This document shows, in pieces, positions 1 through 9,486 of a stretch of DNA of 64,000 nt (position 1 is the first letter of the stretch; the number at the start of each line of letters is the position of its first letter). Below the pieces are notes generated by a model, which did no database searches, was not told the origin of the DNA, and saw only the letters and a program-made list of their open reading frames with translations. The DNA is from Hydrogenophaga sp. (GTDB lineage Bacteria; Pseudomonadota; Gammaproteobacteria; Burkholderiales; Burkholderiaceae_C), in contig NZ_JAUCZG010000005.1 of the NCBI RefSeq assembly GCF_030373225.1, forward strand, positions 62,001 through 126,000, in the 5' to 3' direction. The translations under genes were made by a program, and so were the position numbers.

Positions 1-117
1 GAGAGGCGCCAACACGGCCACGATCTTGATCAGGTTCCAGAGCACCGGCCAGGCCGCGGTGGTCCACCACGGTGCGGCGATCAGGCCCAGGCCGCCGTTG
101 TACATCGCGTCGATCAT
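1..117 (-). CDS. nuoH: NADH-quinone oxidoreductase subunit H (NuoH), N-terminal part, cut by window edge
   Basis: Only the first 39 codons are present; the rest lies beyond base 1. The peptide starts [18 protein letters not shown] and continues into a hydrophobic stretch, as expected for the first membrane helix of NuoH, the subunit at the junction of the peripheral and membrane arms of complex I that helps form the quinone site. The ATG overlaps the nuoG stop codon as ATGA, so translation is probably coupled. The call rests on position (nuoG then nuoH is the standard order) and on the hydrophobic start; the fragment is too short to judge motifs. Confidence 0.85.
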   Translation of the reverse strand, partial: MIDAMYNGGLGLIAAPWWTTAAWPVLWNLIKIVAVLAPL

Positions 118-2246
118 GCGTGCACCTCATGGGTGGTCAGGCTGGCGCGGGCGTCTGCGGTCATCTGCAGCGCAGGAGCACGGCGCACCAGTCCGTCGAG
201 TTGGTAGATCGCGGCCACGCAGGGTTCGGCGCCGGCAGGCGCCGTGTCGATCGGCACGCTGCCGGTGTTGTCCAGACGGGCAGCATCCACCAGCGCGCCA
301 CTGGCGACACCGGGCAGGACGCTGGCCAGCACGGCCTGGGAGGAATCGGCATCGAAGCCGGCCAGACCCAGCAGGTTGCCCAGCACGCGGATCACCTTCC
401 AGGCCGGGCGCGTTTCACCCAGCGGGCGAACAACGGCGTGGAAGCTCTGCAGTCGGCCTTCGGCATTGACGAAGGAGCCCGATGTCTCGGTGAAGGGTGC
501 GATCGGCAGCAGCACATCGCTGAGGTCGAGGTTGGTCTTGAACGGGCTGAGCGTGATCACCATGCCGCCCGGGGCCAGAGAGCCGACGCCGGCCGCACTG
601 TCATGCTCGGGTTCGGTATTGAGCAGGACCAGCGCATGCACCCCGCCCGCCAGCATCCGGCCGGCATCCATGCCGTCCTGCCCCGGCACGGCGCCCACCA
701 GCTGCGCGCCCACCGTGTTGGCGGCTTCGCTGAAGTAACCCACCGTGGCACCGGTCTGCCGGGCGATCCAGTTGGCCAACGACAGCAGGCTGGCTGCTTT
801 TTGATGGTGCGCGGCGGCGTTGCCGAGCAGGATGGCCTTGTGCTCACCACCCAGCAGCGATTTCGCCACGGCGCGGTGGGCGTCGGTCACGTCGGCGTTC
901 GCCGGCGCGATCGCACCGGTCTCGGCAGCAACGGCCGCGGCAATGCCGGCGAGCGCCGACACCCAGACGCCGCTGTCGGCGAGCACCACGTTTTTCAGCG
1001 GCATGGCCCAGTCTTGTGCGACCGCGTTGAGCACGTTGACCTGCGCGCCCTTGCGTTGGGCTTGACGGATCCGCTGTGCGAACAGCGGGTGGTCCTTGCG
1101 CAGGTTCGAGCCCACCACCAGCACACGCTGGAGGTTGGAGAGCGATGCGATCGGCATGCCCAGCCAGCGCGCTGCACCGGCGGGAGCGGTGTTGGAAGGA
1201 TCGGCATGGCGCAAGCGGCTGTCGATGTTCTGGCTGCCCAGGCCGCGCACCAGGGCACCGGCCAGCGCCAGCTCTTCCAGCGTGCTGTGCGGGCTGGCCA
1301 GCAGGCCGATGGCGCCGGCGCCGTGTTCGGCCTTGACCTGCTTCAGGCCGTTGGCAACATATTCGAGCGCGGTCTGCCAGTCGACCGTGTGCCACTCGCC
1401 TCCCTGCTTGAGCATGGGCGCGGTCAGGCGGTCTTCGCTGTTGACGGCTTCGTACGAAAAACGGTCCCGGTCGGCGAGCCAGCACTCATTGATGGCTTCG
1501 TTTTCGAGCGGCACCACGCGCATGACCTTGTGGTTCTTCACCTGGATGATGAGGTTCGCGCCGGTGCTGTCGTGCGGGCTCACGCTCTTGCGGCGTGAGA
1601 GTTCCCAGGTGCGCGCGCTGTAGCGGAACGGCTTGCTGGTGAGCGCGCCGACCGGGCAGATGTCGATCATGTTGCCCGAGAGCTCGGAGTCGACCGTGTC
1701 GCCCAGCACCGTGGTGATCTCGGCGTGCTCGCCGCGGTGGATCATGCCCAGCTCCATCACGCCGGCCACTTCCTGACCAAAACGAACGCAGCGCGTGCAG
1801 TGGATGCAGCGGCTCATCTCCTGCATGGAAATCAGCGGGCCGACGTCCTTGTGGAAGACCACGCGTTTTTCTTCTTCGTAGCGCGAGCCCGAACTGCCGT
1901 ACCCCACCGCCAGGTCCTGCAGCTGGCACTCGCCGCCCTGGTCGCAGATCGGGCAGTCCAGCGGGTGGTTGATCAGCAGGAACTCCATCACCGATTGCTG
2001 GGCCTTGATGGCCTTGTCGCTCTTGGTGCGAACGATCATGCCCTGCGTGACCGGCGTGGCGCAGGCCGGCATCGGCTTGGGCGCCTTCTCCACGTCAACC
2101 AGGCACATGCGGCAGTTGGCCGCGATGGACAGTTTCTTGTGATAGCAGAAATGCGGGATGTAGGTACCGGCCTTCTCGGCCGCATGCATGACCATGCTGC
2201 CCGGGGGCACTTCCACCTTCTTGCCGTCGAGTTCGATTTCAACCAT
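114..2246 (-). CDS. nuoG: NADH-quinone oxidoreductase subunit G (NuoG)
   Basis: 710 residues. This is the iron-sulfur subunit of the peripheral arm of complex I that carries electrons from NuoE/F towards NuoI/B. The N-terminal ferredoxin-like domain has Cys34, Cys45, Cys48 and Cys62 for a [2Fe-2S] cluster. His94, Cys98, Cys101 and Cys107 form the unusual His-ligated [4Fe-4S] site, and Cys147, Cys150, Cys153 and Cys197 form another [4Fe-4S] site. From about residue 220 a molybdopterin-oxidoreductase-like domain follows, which in complex I is structural and binds no molybdenum. The length is normal for betaproteobacteria. The start ATG lies 14 bp after the nuoF stop and the stop overlaps nuoH by 4 bp. 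It is part of the nuoA-H operon. Confidence 0.97.
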   Translation of the reverse strand: MVEIELDGKKVEVPPGSMVMHAAEKAGTYIPHFCYHKKLSIAANCRMCLVDVEKAPKPMPACATPVTQGMIVRTKSDKAIKAQQSVMEFLLINHPLDCPICDQGGECQLQDLAVGYGSSGSRYEEEKRVVFHKDVGPLISMQEMSRCIHCTRCVRFGQEVAGVMELGMIHRGEHAEITTVLGDTVDSELSGNMIDICPVGALTSKPFRYSARTWELSRRKSVSPHDSTGANLIIQVKNHKVMRVVPLENEAINECWLADRDRFSYEAVNSEDRLTAPMLKQGGEWHTVDWQTALEYVANGLKQVKAEHGAGAIGLLASPHSTLEELALAGALVRGLGSQNIDSRLRHADPSNTAPAGAARWLGMPIASLSNLQRVLVVGSNLRKDHPLFAQRIRQAQRKGAQVNVLNAVAQDWAMPLKNVVLADSGVWVSALAGIAAAVAAETGAIAPANADVTDAHRAVAKSLLGGEHKAILLGNAAAHHQKAASLLSLANWIARQTGATVGYFSEAANTVGAQLVGAVPGQDGMDAGRMLAGGVHALVLLNTEPEHDSAAGVGSLAPGGMVITLSPFKTNLDLSDVLLPIAPFTETSGSFVNAEGRLQSFHAVVRPLGETRPAWKVIRVLGNLLGLAGFDADSSQAVLASVLPGVASGALVDAARLDNTGSVPIDTAPAGAEPCVAAIYQLDGLVRRAPALQMTADARASLTTHEVHA

Positions 2247-2260
2247 GGGAATTGTTTCTC

Positions 2261-3634
2261 TTATGCGGCCTTGGCTGGCGACTGAGCGGCCGCGATCTTG
2301 GCCTCGAACTCATGCCGGAAGTGTTTGATCATCGCGCGCACCGGCATGGCCGCCGCATCGCCCAGGGCGCAGATGGTGCGGCCCATGATGTTCTCGGCCA
2401 CGTTGTCGAGCAGCGCCATGTCGGCCGGGCGACCCTCGCCCGCGTCGATGCGGCTGACCATGCGCCAGAGCCAGCCCGTGCCCTCGCGACACGGTGTGCA
2501 CTGGCCGCACGATTCGTGCATGTAGAAGTAGGACAGCCTTTTGAGCGACTCGACCATGCAGCGGCTGTCGTCCATCACGATCACCGCGCCCGAACCCAGC
2601 ATTGAGCCGGCCTTGGCGATGGAGTCGTAGTCCATGGTGCAGTCCATCATGGTGGACGCCGGCAACACCGGCGAGGAGGAACCACCGGGAATCACGGCCT
2701 TGAGCGTGCGGCCCTTGCGCACGCCACCAGCGAGCTCGAGCAACTTGCTGAACGGTGTGCCCATGGGAACCTCGTAGTTGCCGGGCATCTCCACGTCACC
2801 GCTGACCGAAAAGATCTTGGTGCCACCGTTGTTGGGCTTGCCGCAGGCCAGATACGCCGCGCCACCATGGCGGATGATCCACGGCACCGCGGCAAAGGTT
2901 TCGGTGTTGTTGATCGTGGTGGGCTTGCCGTACAGGCCGAAGCTGGCCGGAAACGGTGGCTTGAAGCGCGGCTGGCCTTTCTTGCCTTCCAGCGATTCAA
3001 GCAGCGCGGTTTCTTCGCCGCAGATGTAGGCGCCGAAACCGTGGAAGGCGTGCAGCTGGAAGCTGAACCCGCTGTCCAGGATGTTGTCACCGAGCAGTCC
3101 AGCTGCACGCGCTTCTTCGAGCGCCGCCTCGAAGCGGTCGTAGGCCTCGAAGATCTCGCCGTGGATGTAGTTGTAGCCCACGCTGATGCCCATGGCGAAG
3201 GCGGCAATGGCCATGCCCTCGATCACGATGTGCGGGTTGTACATGAGGATGTCGCGGTCCTTGCAGGTACCGGGCTCGCCCTCGTCGGAATTGCACACCA
3301 GGTACTTCTGACCCGGGAACTGGCGCGGCATGAAGCTCCACTTCAGGCCGGTGGGAAAGCCCGCACCGCCGCGGCCGCGCAGCGCCGACTCCTTCAGGGT
3401 GGCGATCACCTGGTCCTGGGTCATGCCGACCACGGGCGGATCACCCGCCGGCTCGGCGCCGTCCTTGCCCAGCACCTTGCGCAGGGCCTGGTAGCCACCG
3501 CGCGCCAGATAGTCGTTGAGCGACCAGTTGCCGCCGTTGAGGTCGGCATAGATCTGCGGGTTGATGTGACGACCGTGGAAGCAGCTCTGCACGCCGGTGG
3601 CGCGGAACTGCGAGAGGATCTGTTCGGCGTTCAT
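2261..3634 (-). CDS. nuoF: NADH-quinone oxidoreductase subunit F (NuoF)
   Basis: 457 residues from the ATG at 3634, which overlaps the nuoE stop as ATGA; an upstream extension of the frame runs through nuoE and is not coding. NuoF oxidises NADH and carries FMN. The glycine-rich [10 protein letters not shown] at residues 87-96 is the NADH/FMN-binding loop, and a second conserved block around ICGEETALL also belongs to the flavin site. Cys376, Cys379, Cys382 and Cys422 are the four ligands of the [4Fe-4S] cluster. Length, motifs and position between nuoE and nuoG are all typical. Confidence 0.97.
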   Translation of the reverse strand: MNAEQILSQFRATGVQSCFHGRHINPQIYADLNGGNWSLNDYLARGGYQALRKVLGKDGAEPAGDPPVVGMTQDQVIATLKESALRGRGGAGFPTGLKWSFMPRQFPGQKYLVCNSDEGEPGTCKDRDILMYNPHIVIEGMAIAAFAMGISVGYNYIHGEIFEAYDRFEAALEEARAAGLLGDNILDSGFSFQLHAFHGFGAYICGEETALLESLEGKKGQPRFKPPFPASFGLYGKPTTINNTETFAAVPWIIRHGGAAYLACGKPNNGGTKIFSVSGDVEMPGNYEVPMGTPFSKLLELAGGVRKGRTLKAVIPGGSSSPVLPASTMMDCTMDYDSIAKAGSMLGSGAVIVMDDSRCMVESLKRLSYFYMHESCGQCTPCREGTGWLWRMVSRIDAGEGRPADMALLDNVAENIMGRTICALGDAAAMPVRAMIKHFRHEFEAKIAAAQSPAKAA

Positions 3635-4164
3635 GACTGTCCTTGCGGGGCGCCGACCGTCGACTTGAGGCCGTCGATCAGCTGGTCGAGCTTGTCGTTG
3701 CTCATGAAGCTGCACATGTGTCGGTCGTTGACCAGCATCACCGGCGAGTCGGCGCAGGCGCCCAGGCATTCGCTCTGCTGCAGGGTGAACAAGCCGTCTG
3801 CGGTGGTCTCTCCCATGCGAATGCCGAGCTTGTGCTCGAGGTGATGCAATGCGTTCTGGCCATCACGAAGCTGGCAGGGCAGGTTGGTGCAGACGTTGAG
3901 TTTGAACCGGCCCGTTGGCTGCTGGTTGTACATGTTGTAGAAGGTCGTCACTTCATGCACGGCAATGGGCTCCATGCCCAGGTAGCCGGCCAGAGAGGCC
4001 TCGGCCGCGGTGCTCACGAAGCCAGCTTCCTGCTGGATGATCGCCAGGCAGGCCATGACCGCCGACTGGGCCTGATCGGCCGGGTACTTGGCGACTTCGC
4101 GCGCGAAGCGCTGCCGGGTGGCGCTGCTGAACTCGACAGCAGCAAGTGGTTGGCCGGTGCTCAT
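3631..4164 (-). CDS. nuoE: NADH-quinone oxidoreductase subunit E (NuoE)
   Basis: 177 residues with a thioredoxin-like fold. Cys92, Cys97, Cys133 and Cys137 (C-x4-C ... C-x3-C) are the ligands of the [2Fe-2S] cluster on the NADH dehydrogenase module, where NuoE pairs with NuoF. The N-terminal half is helical and fits the family. Start and stop overlap nuoD and nuoF by 4 bp each, which indicates coupled translation of the NADH-binding module. Confidence 0.96.
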   Translation of the reverse strand: MSTGQPLAAVEFSSATRQRFAREVAKYPADQAQSAVMACLAIIQQEAGFVSTAAEASLAGYLGMEPIAVHEVTTFYNMYNQQPTGRFKLNVCTNLPCQLRDGQNALHHLEHKLGIRMGETTADGLFTLQQSECLGACADSPVMLVNDRHMCSFMSNDKLDQLIDGLKSTVGAPQGQS

Positions 4165-5414
4165 CGGTCGATCTCCCCGAAAACAATGTCCATGGTGCCG
4201 ATGATGGCCACGGCGTCGGCCAGCATGTGCCCGCGCGCCATCTCGTCCATCGTGGCCAGGTGCGCAAAACCGGGCGCGCGGATCTTCAGGCGATAGGGTT
4301 TGTTCGCGCCGTCGCTCACGAGGTAGATGCCGAACTCGCCCTTGGGATGCTCCACCGCCGCATAGGCCTCGCCTTCGGGCACGTGGAAGCCCTCGGTGAA
4401 CAGCTTGAAGTGGTGGATCAACTCTTCCATGTTGGCCTTCATGGCCTCACGGGCGGGTGCCGCCACCTTGTGGTTGTCGGTGATCACCGGGCCAGGGTTG
4501 GCACGCAGCCACTTCGAACACTGCTCGATGATGCGGTTGGACTGCTTCATCTCCTCCATGCGAACCAGGTAGCGGTCGTAGCAGTCGCCGGTCTTGCCCA
4601 CCGGAATGTCGAAATCCATCTGCCCGTACACGTCGTAAGGCTGCTTCTTGCGCAGGTCCCAGGCAATGCCGGAGCCGCGCAGCATGGGGCCGGTCATGCC
4701 CAGGTTCAAGGCGCGTTCGGGCGCGACCACGCCGATGCCCACGGTGCGCTGCTTCCAGATGCGGTTGTCGGTCAGCAGCGTGTGGTACTCGGCGAGATAG
4801 GTGGGGAAGCGCCTGGTGAAATCGTCGATGAAATCGAGCAGCGAACCCTGGCGGTTCGTGTTCATCTGCTCCATGGCTCGCGCATTGCGGATCTTGCTGT
4901 GCCGGTACTGCGGCATGGTCTCCGGCAGGTCGCGGTACACACCGCCCGGCCGGAAATAGGCCGCGTGCATGCGCGCCCCGGACACCGCCTCGTACATGTC
5001 GAACAGGTCCTCGCGCTCGCGAAACGCGTAGATCAGGATGGTGGAGCTGCCGCAGTCGTTGCCGTGCGAGCCCAGCCACATCAGGTGGTTGAGCAGGCGC
5101 GTGATTTCGCTGAACATCACCCGGATGTATTGCGCGCGGATCGGCACGTCAATGCCGAGCAGCTTCTCGATGGCCAGACAGTAGGCGTGCTCGTTGCACA
5201 TCATCGACACATAGTCCAGCCGGTCCATGTAGGGCAATGACTGGATGTAGGTCTTGTGCTCGGCCAGCTTTTCGGTGGCTCGGTGCAGCAGGCCGATGTG
5301 GGGGTCGGCGCGTTGCACGACTTCGCCGTCGAGCTCGAGCACCAGGCGCAGCACGCCGTGGGCAGCCGGGTGCTGCGGACCGAAGTTGAGGGTGTAGTTC
5401 TTGATTTCAGCCAT
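4161..5414 (-). CDS. nuoD: NADH-quinone oxidoreductase subunit D (NuoD)
   Basis: 417 residues, the normal length for a NuoD that is not fused to NuoC. This is the 49-kDa-type subunit, related to [NiFe]-hydrogenase large subunits, and forms the quinone-binding pocket with NuoB. The sequence opens with [18 protein letters not shown], the conserved N-terminal loop whose His reaches the quinone head group. The nickel ligands of the hydrogenase relatives are not needed in this family. It lies 27 bp after the nuoC stop and overlaps nuoE by 4 bp. Confidence 0.97.
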   Translation of the reverse strand: MAEIKNYTLNFGPQHPAAHGVLRLVLELDGEVVQRADPHIGLLHRATEKLAEHKTYIQSLPYMDRLDYVSMMCNEHAYCLAIEKLLGIDVPIRAQYIRVMFSEITRLLNHLMWLGSHGNDCGSSTILIYAFREREDLFDMYEAVSGARMHAAYFRPGGVYRDLPETMPQYRHSKIRNARAMEQMNTNRQGSLLDFIDDFTRRFPTYLAEYHTLLTDNRIWKQRTVGIGVVAPERALNLGMTGPMLRGSGIAWDLRKKQPYDVYGQMDFDIPVGKTGDCYDRYLVRMEEMKQSNRIIEQCSKWLRANPGPVITDNHKVAAPAREAMKANMEELIHHFKLFTEGFHVPEGEAYAAVEHPKGEFGIYLVSDGANKPYRLKIRAPGFAHLATMDEMARGHMLADAVAIIGTMDIVFGEIDR

Positions 5415-5441
5415 GACGATGTCGCAGGAAGGCCAAAGCCT

Positions 5442-6065
5442 TCAGTGCAGGCCCCCGTAGTTGTCTTCGCGGATGATGCGCGGCGTGATTTCCCGGGGTT
5501 CGATGCTCACCGGTTCGTAAATCACGCGCTGGCGCTCGGCGTCGTAGCGCATCTCGACATGACCCGACAGCGGAAAGTCCTTGCGAAACGGGTGGCCGAT
5601 GAAGCCGTAGTCGGTGAGGATGCGGCGCAGATCGTCGTGCCCTTCAAACACGATGCCGAAGAGGTCAAACGCTTCGCGCTCGTACCAGTTGGCCGCAGCC
5701 CAGAGCCCGGTGACAGATGCCAGCACCGGGAAGTCGTCCTCCGGGCAGAACACCCGGACACGCACCCGGTGGTTGTGGCTGACCGACAGCAGATGCACCA
5801 CGGCAGCGAAGCGCGAGCCCTCCCAGCGACCGTCGCCATAGGTCTGGTAGTCCATGCCGCACAGGTCGATGAGTTGCTCAAACGAAGCCTCGGGGGCATC
5901 CCGCAGCGTTTTCATCACGTCGAGGTAGTGGCTCGCCGCCACGGTGAGCGTGAGCTCGTCCCGAACCACATCCAGCGAAACAACGCGCTCACCCAGCAGC
6001 CCGGCGAGGCTGCGCTTCAGGGCTTCCGGCTCGACGGTGTAGGAGGTTGTTGTGCTCTGGGTCAT
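5442..6065 (-). CDS. nuoC: NADH-quinone oxidoreductase subunit C (NuoC)
   Basis: 207 residues from the ATG at 6065. A TTG at 6107 would add 14 residues, but they look unlike the family ([14 protein letters not shown]), so I prefer the ATG. NuoC is the 30-kDa-type peripheral arm subunit and has no cofactor. The signature region [19 protein letters not shown] followed by [10 protein letters not shown] is clear around residues 125-155, and the C terminus carries the conserved YDAERQRV segment. Separate nuoC and nuoD genes are usual in betaproteobacteria. Its ATG is 42 bp downstream of the nuoB stop. Confidence 0.96.
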   Translation of the reverse strand: MTQSTTTSYTVEPEALKRSLAGLLGERVVSLDVVRDELTLTVAASHYLDVMKTLRDAPEASFEQLIDLCGMDYQTYGDGRWEGSRFAAVVHLLSVSHNHRVRVRVFCPEDDFPVLASVTGLWAAANWYEREAFDLFGIVFEGHDDLRRILTDYGFIGHPFRKDFPLSGHVEMRYDAERQRVIYEPVSIEPREITPRIIREDNYGGLH

Positions 6066-6107
6066 GGATACGTCTCTGGGAACTCGTTTCGCCGGGGCCA
6101 CCCGCAA

Positions 6108-6587
6108 TCAGGCGCGGGCGATGGTCTGGGTGCGGCGGATCTTTTGCTGCAACTGGATGATTCCGTACAGCAGGGCTTCGGCGGTGGGAGGGCAACCCGG
6201 CACGTAGACGTCCACCGGCACGATGCGGTCGCATCCGCGCACCACCGAATAGCTGTAGTGGTAATAGCCACCGCCATTGGCACACGAACCCATCGACAGC
6301 ACCCAGCGTGGCTCGGCCATCTGGTCATAGACCTTGCGCAGGGCCGGCGCCATCTTGTTGCACAGCGTGCCCGCCACGATCATCAGGTCGGACTGGCGCG
6401 GGCTGGCGCGAAACACCTCGGAGCCGAAGCGGCCGATGTCGTAACGCGCGGCTGCCGCGTGCATCATTTCGACCGCACAGCAGGCCAGTCCGAAAGTCAT
6501 GGGCCACAGCGAGCCCGTCTTGGCCCAGTTCACCACCGAGTCGTAGCTGGTGGTGACGAAACCTTCCTTGAATACGCCTTCAATCAT
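6108..6587 (-). CDS. nuoB: NADH-quinone oxidoreductase subunit B (NuoB)
   Basis: 159 residues. NuoB binds the terminal [4Fe-4S] cluster N2 that passes electrons to quinone. The adjacent cysteines Cys36-Cys37 (LACCAVEMM) with Cys102 (GSCANGGG) and Cys132 (PGCPPT) are the four cluster ligands, including the tandem Cys pair peculiar to this family. It follows nuoA by 36 bp and precedes nuoC in the operon. Confidence 0.97.
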   Translation of the reverse strand: MIEGVFKEGFVTTSYDSVVNWAKTGSLWPMTFGLACCAVEMMHAAAARYDIGRFGSEVFRASPRQSDLMIVAGTLCNKMAPALRKVYDQMAEPRWVLSMGSCANGGGYYHYSYSVVRGCDRIVPVDVYVPGCPPTAEALLYGIIQLQQKIRRTQTIARA

Positions 6588-6623
6588 GTCCCGCTCCGGT
6601 GCACTCGTGTGTGTTGTTGCCGC

Positions 6624-6983
6624 TCATTCCCAATCCAGCGCACCCTTCTTCCATTCGTAGGCAAAGCCCACGGTGAGGATGGCGAGAAAGACGACGCCCG
6701 CCAGGAAGCCCGTCATGCCGATGTCCGAGAAGGCCACGGCCCACGGGATGAGGAAAGCGATTTCGAGATCGAACAGGATGAAGAGGATCGCCACGAGGTA
6801 GTAGCGGACGTCGAACTTCATGCGGGCGTCTTCGAACGCTTCGAAGCCGCACTCGTAAGGAGAATTTTTTTCAGCGTCCGGGAGGTTGGGACCGAGGATG
6901 TAACCCAACACCTGCGGGATGATCCCGATGGCAACACCCACCAAGATGAACAGGAGCACAGGTAGGTATTGTTCGAGACTCAT
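6624..6983 (-). CDS. nuoA: NADH-quinone oxidoreductase subunit A (NuoA)
   Basis: 119 residues from the ATG at 6983 ([13 protein letters not shown]), the typical NuoA length. A GTG at 7004 would add seven residues (MSAEPTK). I prefer the ATG because it matches the family N terminus and has GGAAC about ten bases upstream. Three transmembrane helices are visible (about residues 4-24, 60-80 and 88-108). The loop between the first two contains the conserved SPYECGFE segment that contacts the quinone tunnel. It is the first gene of the nuo operon, about 48 bp after the end of tRNA-Leu. Confidence 0.96.
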   Translation of the reverse strand: MSLEQYLPVLLFILVGVAIGIIPQVLGYILGPNLPDAEKNSPYECGFEAFEDARMKFDVRYYLVAILFILFDLEIAFLIPWAVAFSDIGMTGFLAGVVFLAILTVGFAYEWKKGALDWE

Positions 6984-7030
6984 CTTGGTCGGTTCCGCTG
7001 ACACGGCGCGGGGCCGTGTTGTCCAAAGAT

Positions 7031-7115
7031 TGGTGCCGACGGCGAGACTCGAACTCGCACAGCTTTCGCCACTACCCCCTCAAGATAGCGTGTCTACCAA
7101 TTTCACCACGTCGGC
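7031..7115 (-). tRNA. tRNA-Leu (anticodon GAG)
   Basis: An 85-nt class II tRNA. The acceptor stem GCCGACG pairs with CGTCGGC, followed by discriminator A and an encoded CCA. The D-loop contains GTGAAATTGGTAGAC, the anticodon loop CTTGAGG gives GAG, a variable arm follows, and the T-loop contains GTTCGAGTC. GAG reads CUC/CUU leucine codons. The gene lies on the same strand directly upstream of nuoA and downstream of secG. Confidence 0.96.
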
Positions 7116-7270
7116 TGGTCTGCATTGCCGGCTCACGAGGTCTGTGTGAGCCTTGCTGACAAGCATCAGAGTTTACCCTGAATCACACCCTGTTTTGAGA
7201 GGCTCGGAGCCTTTTTGCACTCGAAAGGGAGATGGAACGGCATGCACGGCGGACGTGCATGCCCGCACCA

Positions 7271-7672
7271 TCATTTCGCAGGGATTTGTGCCGGTCCGAC
7301 TGGCGCAGGTGCGGCTTCTGGCGCCGGTGCAACCGAAGGACCTGCGCCGGGAATTTGCTGCGCCGGATCGGCGGGCAGCGCGGGTGCCGCAACGCCTTCG
7401 AGCACGCTGCCCGAGCTCGGCGCTTCGCGCAGGTTGCCGAAGTAAGCCAATGCAAGTGTGCAAGCGAGGAACACGGCGGCCAGCACGGCCGTGGAACGCG
7501 ACAGGAAGTTCGCACCCCCCGAGGCACCGAACAGACTCGCCGAGCCCGCGCCACCACCACCGAAGGCCGCACCCGCATCGGCGCCCTTGCCGTGCTGCAT
7601 GAGGATCAGGCCGATCATGGTCAGGGCCGAGAGGATCTGCACCGCCAGCAGGATGGTCAATACAACGTTCAT
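7271..7672 (-). CDS. secG: Protein-export membrane protein SecG
   Basis: 133 residues. SecG is the small accessory subunit of the SecYEG translocon. Two transmembrane helices flank the conserved cytoplasmic loop: residues 1-22 (MNVVLTILLAVQILSALTMI), then LMQHGKGADAGAAFGGGGAG, then a second helix at about 60-78. The C-terminal 50 residues are Ala/Pro-rich and low complexity, a common extension in this group. The ATG is preceded by GGAG at a good distance. It lies 53 bp downstream of tpiA and upstream of tRNA-Leu and nuo, a standard betaproteobacterial order. Confidence 0.95.
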   Translation of the reverse strand: MNVVLTILLAVQILSALTMIGLILMQHGKGADAGAAFGGGGAGSASLFGASGGANFLSRSTAVLAAVFLACTLALAYFGNLREAPSSGSVLEGVAAPALPADPAQQIPGAGPSVAPAPEAAPAPVGPAQIPAK

Positions 7673-7725
7673 TTTTTACTCCGGAATCACGGTTGGCTAT
7701 GTGCCGGTGAGGGCACGAGAAAAAG

Positions 7726-8472
7726 TCAGCGGGCCGAAGCCACGATGTGCAGGAATTCGGCGGCCTTGAGGGACGCGCCCCCGATCAGGCCACCGTCGAT
7801 GTCTGGCTGGGCCAGCAGACTGGCGGCATTCGCTGCGTTCATGCTGCCACCATAAAGAATGTGCACACGCTCGGGATGCTGGGTGGCGGCGGCCAACTGG
7901 GCACGGAGCACCGCATGGACCTGCTGCGCCTGTTCGGGCGAGGCGGTCTTGCCGGTGCCGATGGCCCAGACAGGCTCGTAGGCCACCACGATCTCACTGG
8001 TGCAGTGAGCCACCGCGTGGATCACCGCAGCCAACTGGCGCTTGACCACCATCTCGGTCTGGCCGGCCTCGCGTTCGGCCAGGGTTTCGCCGACGCAGAC
8101 GATGGGCGTGATGCCGTGGGCCAGCGCCAGCCTGGCCTTCTCGGCCACCAGGGCATCGGACTCGCAGTGGTACTGGCGCCGCTCGGAATGACCCACGATC
8201 ACGTAGCGACAGGCGAAGTCCTTGAGCATGGTCGCCGACACCTCTCCGGTGTAGGCGCCCTTCTCGTGGCTGGACACGTCCTGCGCCCCCCAGGAGATCG
8301 CGCTGCCGTTCAGCAGCGATTGCAGTTGGGCGAGATACGGCGCGGGCACGCACAGGGCCATGTCGGCACCGGGTGCCTGGGCAGCCAGGCCATCGAGCAT
8401 GGCTTTCACCAGCGACTCGTTGGCCACCAGCGTGCCGTTCATTTTCCAGTTGCCTGCGATCAGTGGTTTCAT
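7726..8472 (-). CDS. tpiA: Triosephosphate isomerase
   Basis: 248 residues from the ATG at 8472. The extra 11 residues of the open frame upstream ([11 protein letters not shown]) do not belong to the family. The enzyme interconverts dihydroxyacetone phosphate and glyceraldehyde 3-phosphate in glycolysis and gluconeogenesis. The catalytic residues are all present: Lys10 in GNWKMN, His95 in VGHSERR and Glu166 in [11 protein letters not shown]. The phosphate-gripping ILYGGSM is near the C terminus. It sits 13 bp after the quinone reductase-like gene and upstream of secG. Confidence 0.97.
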   Translation of the reverse strand: MKPLIAGNWKMNGTLVANESLVKAMLDGLAAQAPGADMALCVPAPYLAQLQSLLNGSAISWGAQDVSSHEKGAYTGEVSATMLKDFACRYVIVGHSERRQYHCESDALVAEKARLALAHGITPIVCVGETLAEREAGQTEMVVKRQLAAVIHAVAHCTSEIVVAYEPVWAIGTGKTASPEQAQQVHAVLRAQLAAATQHPERVHILYGGSMNAANAASLLAQPDIDGGLIGGASLKAAEFLHIVASAR

Positions 8473-8485
8473 GTCAGTGGTGCCG

Positions 8486-9475
8486 TCATGCCCAGGTGAG
8501 CACAAGCTTGCCGATGTGGCGGTTGGATTCCATGAGCGCGTGGGCCGCTGCAGCCTCGCCAGCCGGGAACACCTGATGGATCACCGGCTTGATCTGCCCC
8601 TGAGCCAGCAATGGCCAGACGCGATCACGCAGCGCCTGCGCGATCGCCGTCTTGAAGGCGATCGGACGCGGCCGCAGGGTCGAGCCGGTGATGGTGAGAC
8701 GGCGGCGCAACACCAGGCCGGCATTGAACTCGGCTTTCACGCCACCCTGCACCGCAATGATGACCAGCCGGCCATCTTCGGCCAGGCAGTCGATCTCGCG
8801 CGCCACGTACGGGCCGGCGACCATGTCGAGGACCACGTCGACACCGCGCCCACCGGTGAGGTCGGCAACCGTGGCGACGAAATCCTGGGTCTTGTAGTTG
8901 ATCGCGTGGTCGGCGCCCAGTGCGACACAGGCCGCGCATTTTTCGTCGCTTCCGGCCGTGGCGATGACGCGCGCACCGAGGGCCTTGGCCATCTGGATCG
9001 CGGTCACACCGATGCCGCTGGTGCCGCCCTGGATCAACAGGGTCTCGCCCGGTTGCAGCCGGGCGCGGTCGAACACATTGCTCCACACGGTGAAGAAGGT
9101 CTCGGGCAGCGATGCGGCGGCGATATCGTCCAGGCCATCAGGCACCGGCAGACACTGCCCCACGGGGGCCACGCACCACTGCGCATAGCCGCCCCCGGCG
9201 ACCAGGGCGCAGACACGATCGCCCGGCTTCAGGCCCGCCGCTTCCATGGCAGCGGCATCGCCCGAGGCAATCACGCCGGCCACTTCCAGGCCGGGGATGT
9301 CGGAGGCACCCGGCGGAACCGGGTAGTTGCCGGTGCGCTGCAGCACGTCGGGGCGGTTCACGCCCGACGCGCTGACGCGGATCAGCACCTCGCCCGCAGC
9401 CGCAACCGGCACCGGGCGTTCGCCCAGGCGCAGCACCTCGGGTCCACCGAAGCTGCTGATTTCAACCGCCTGCAT
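8486..9475 (-). CDS. NAD(P)H:quinone oxidoreductase, zinc-free MDR family (PIG3-like)
   Basis: 329 residues from the ATG at 9475. A GTG at 9490 would overlap the pnp stop and add five residues (MIPVV), but it has no ribosome-binding site. This is a medium-chain dehydrogenase/reductase: an N-terminal GroES-like domain (residues 1-125) with [11 protein letters not shown], then a Rossmann domain with [15 protein letters not shown] for NADPH binding. The cysteines that bind zinc in alcohol dehydrogenases are absent, which fits quinone reductases of the PIG3/TP53I3 type. The substrate is unknown. It is placed between pnp and tpiA on the same strand. Confidence 0.85.
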   Translation of the reverse strand: MQAVEISSFGGPEVLRLGERPVPVAAAGEVLIRVSASGVNRPDVLQRTGNYPVPPGASDIPGLEVAGVIASGDAAAMEAAGLKPGDRVCALVAGGGYAQWCVAPVGQCLPVPDGLDDIAAASLPETFFTVWSNVFDRARLQPGETLLIQGGTSGIGVTAIQMAKALGARVIATAGSDEKCAACVALGADHAINYKTQDFVATVADLTGGRGVDVVLDMVAGPYVAREIDCLAEDGRLVIIAVQGGVKAEFNAGLVLRRRLTITGSTLRPRPIAFKTAIAQALRDRVWPLLAQGQIKPVIHQVFPAGEAAAAHALMESNRHIGKLVLTWA

Positions 9476-9486
9476 CACCACCGGAA

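Noticed and set aside
72..1598. 508-codon open frame on the plus strand opposite nuoG
   Set aside because: It is antisense to a gene with all its iron-sulfur ligands. The translation is Arg/Gly/His-rich without any family features, as expected from GC-rich third positions.
7190..7215. Short stem AGGCT-CGG-AGCCT followed by TTTTT on the plus strand downstream of secG
   Set aside because: The stem is only 5 bp and the T-run faces the plus strand, while the flanking genes are on the minus strand.
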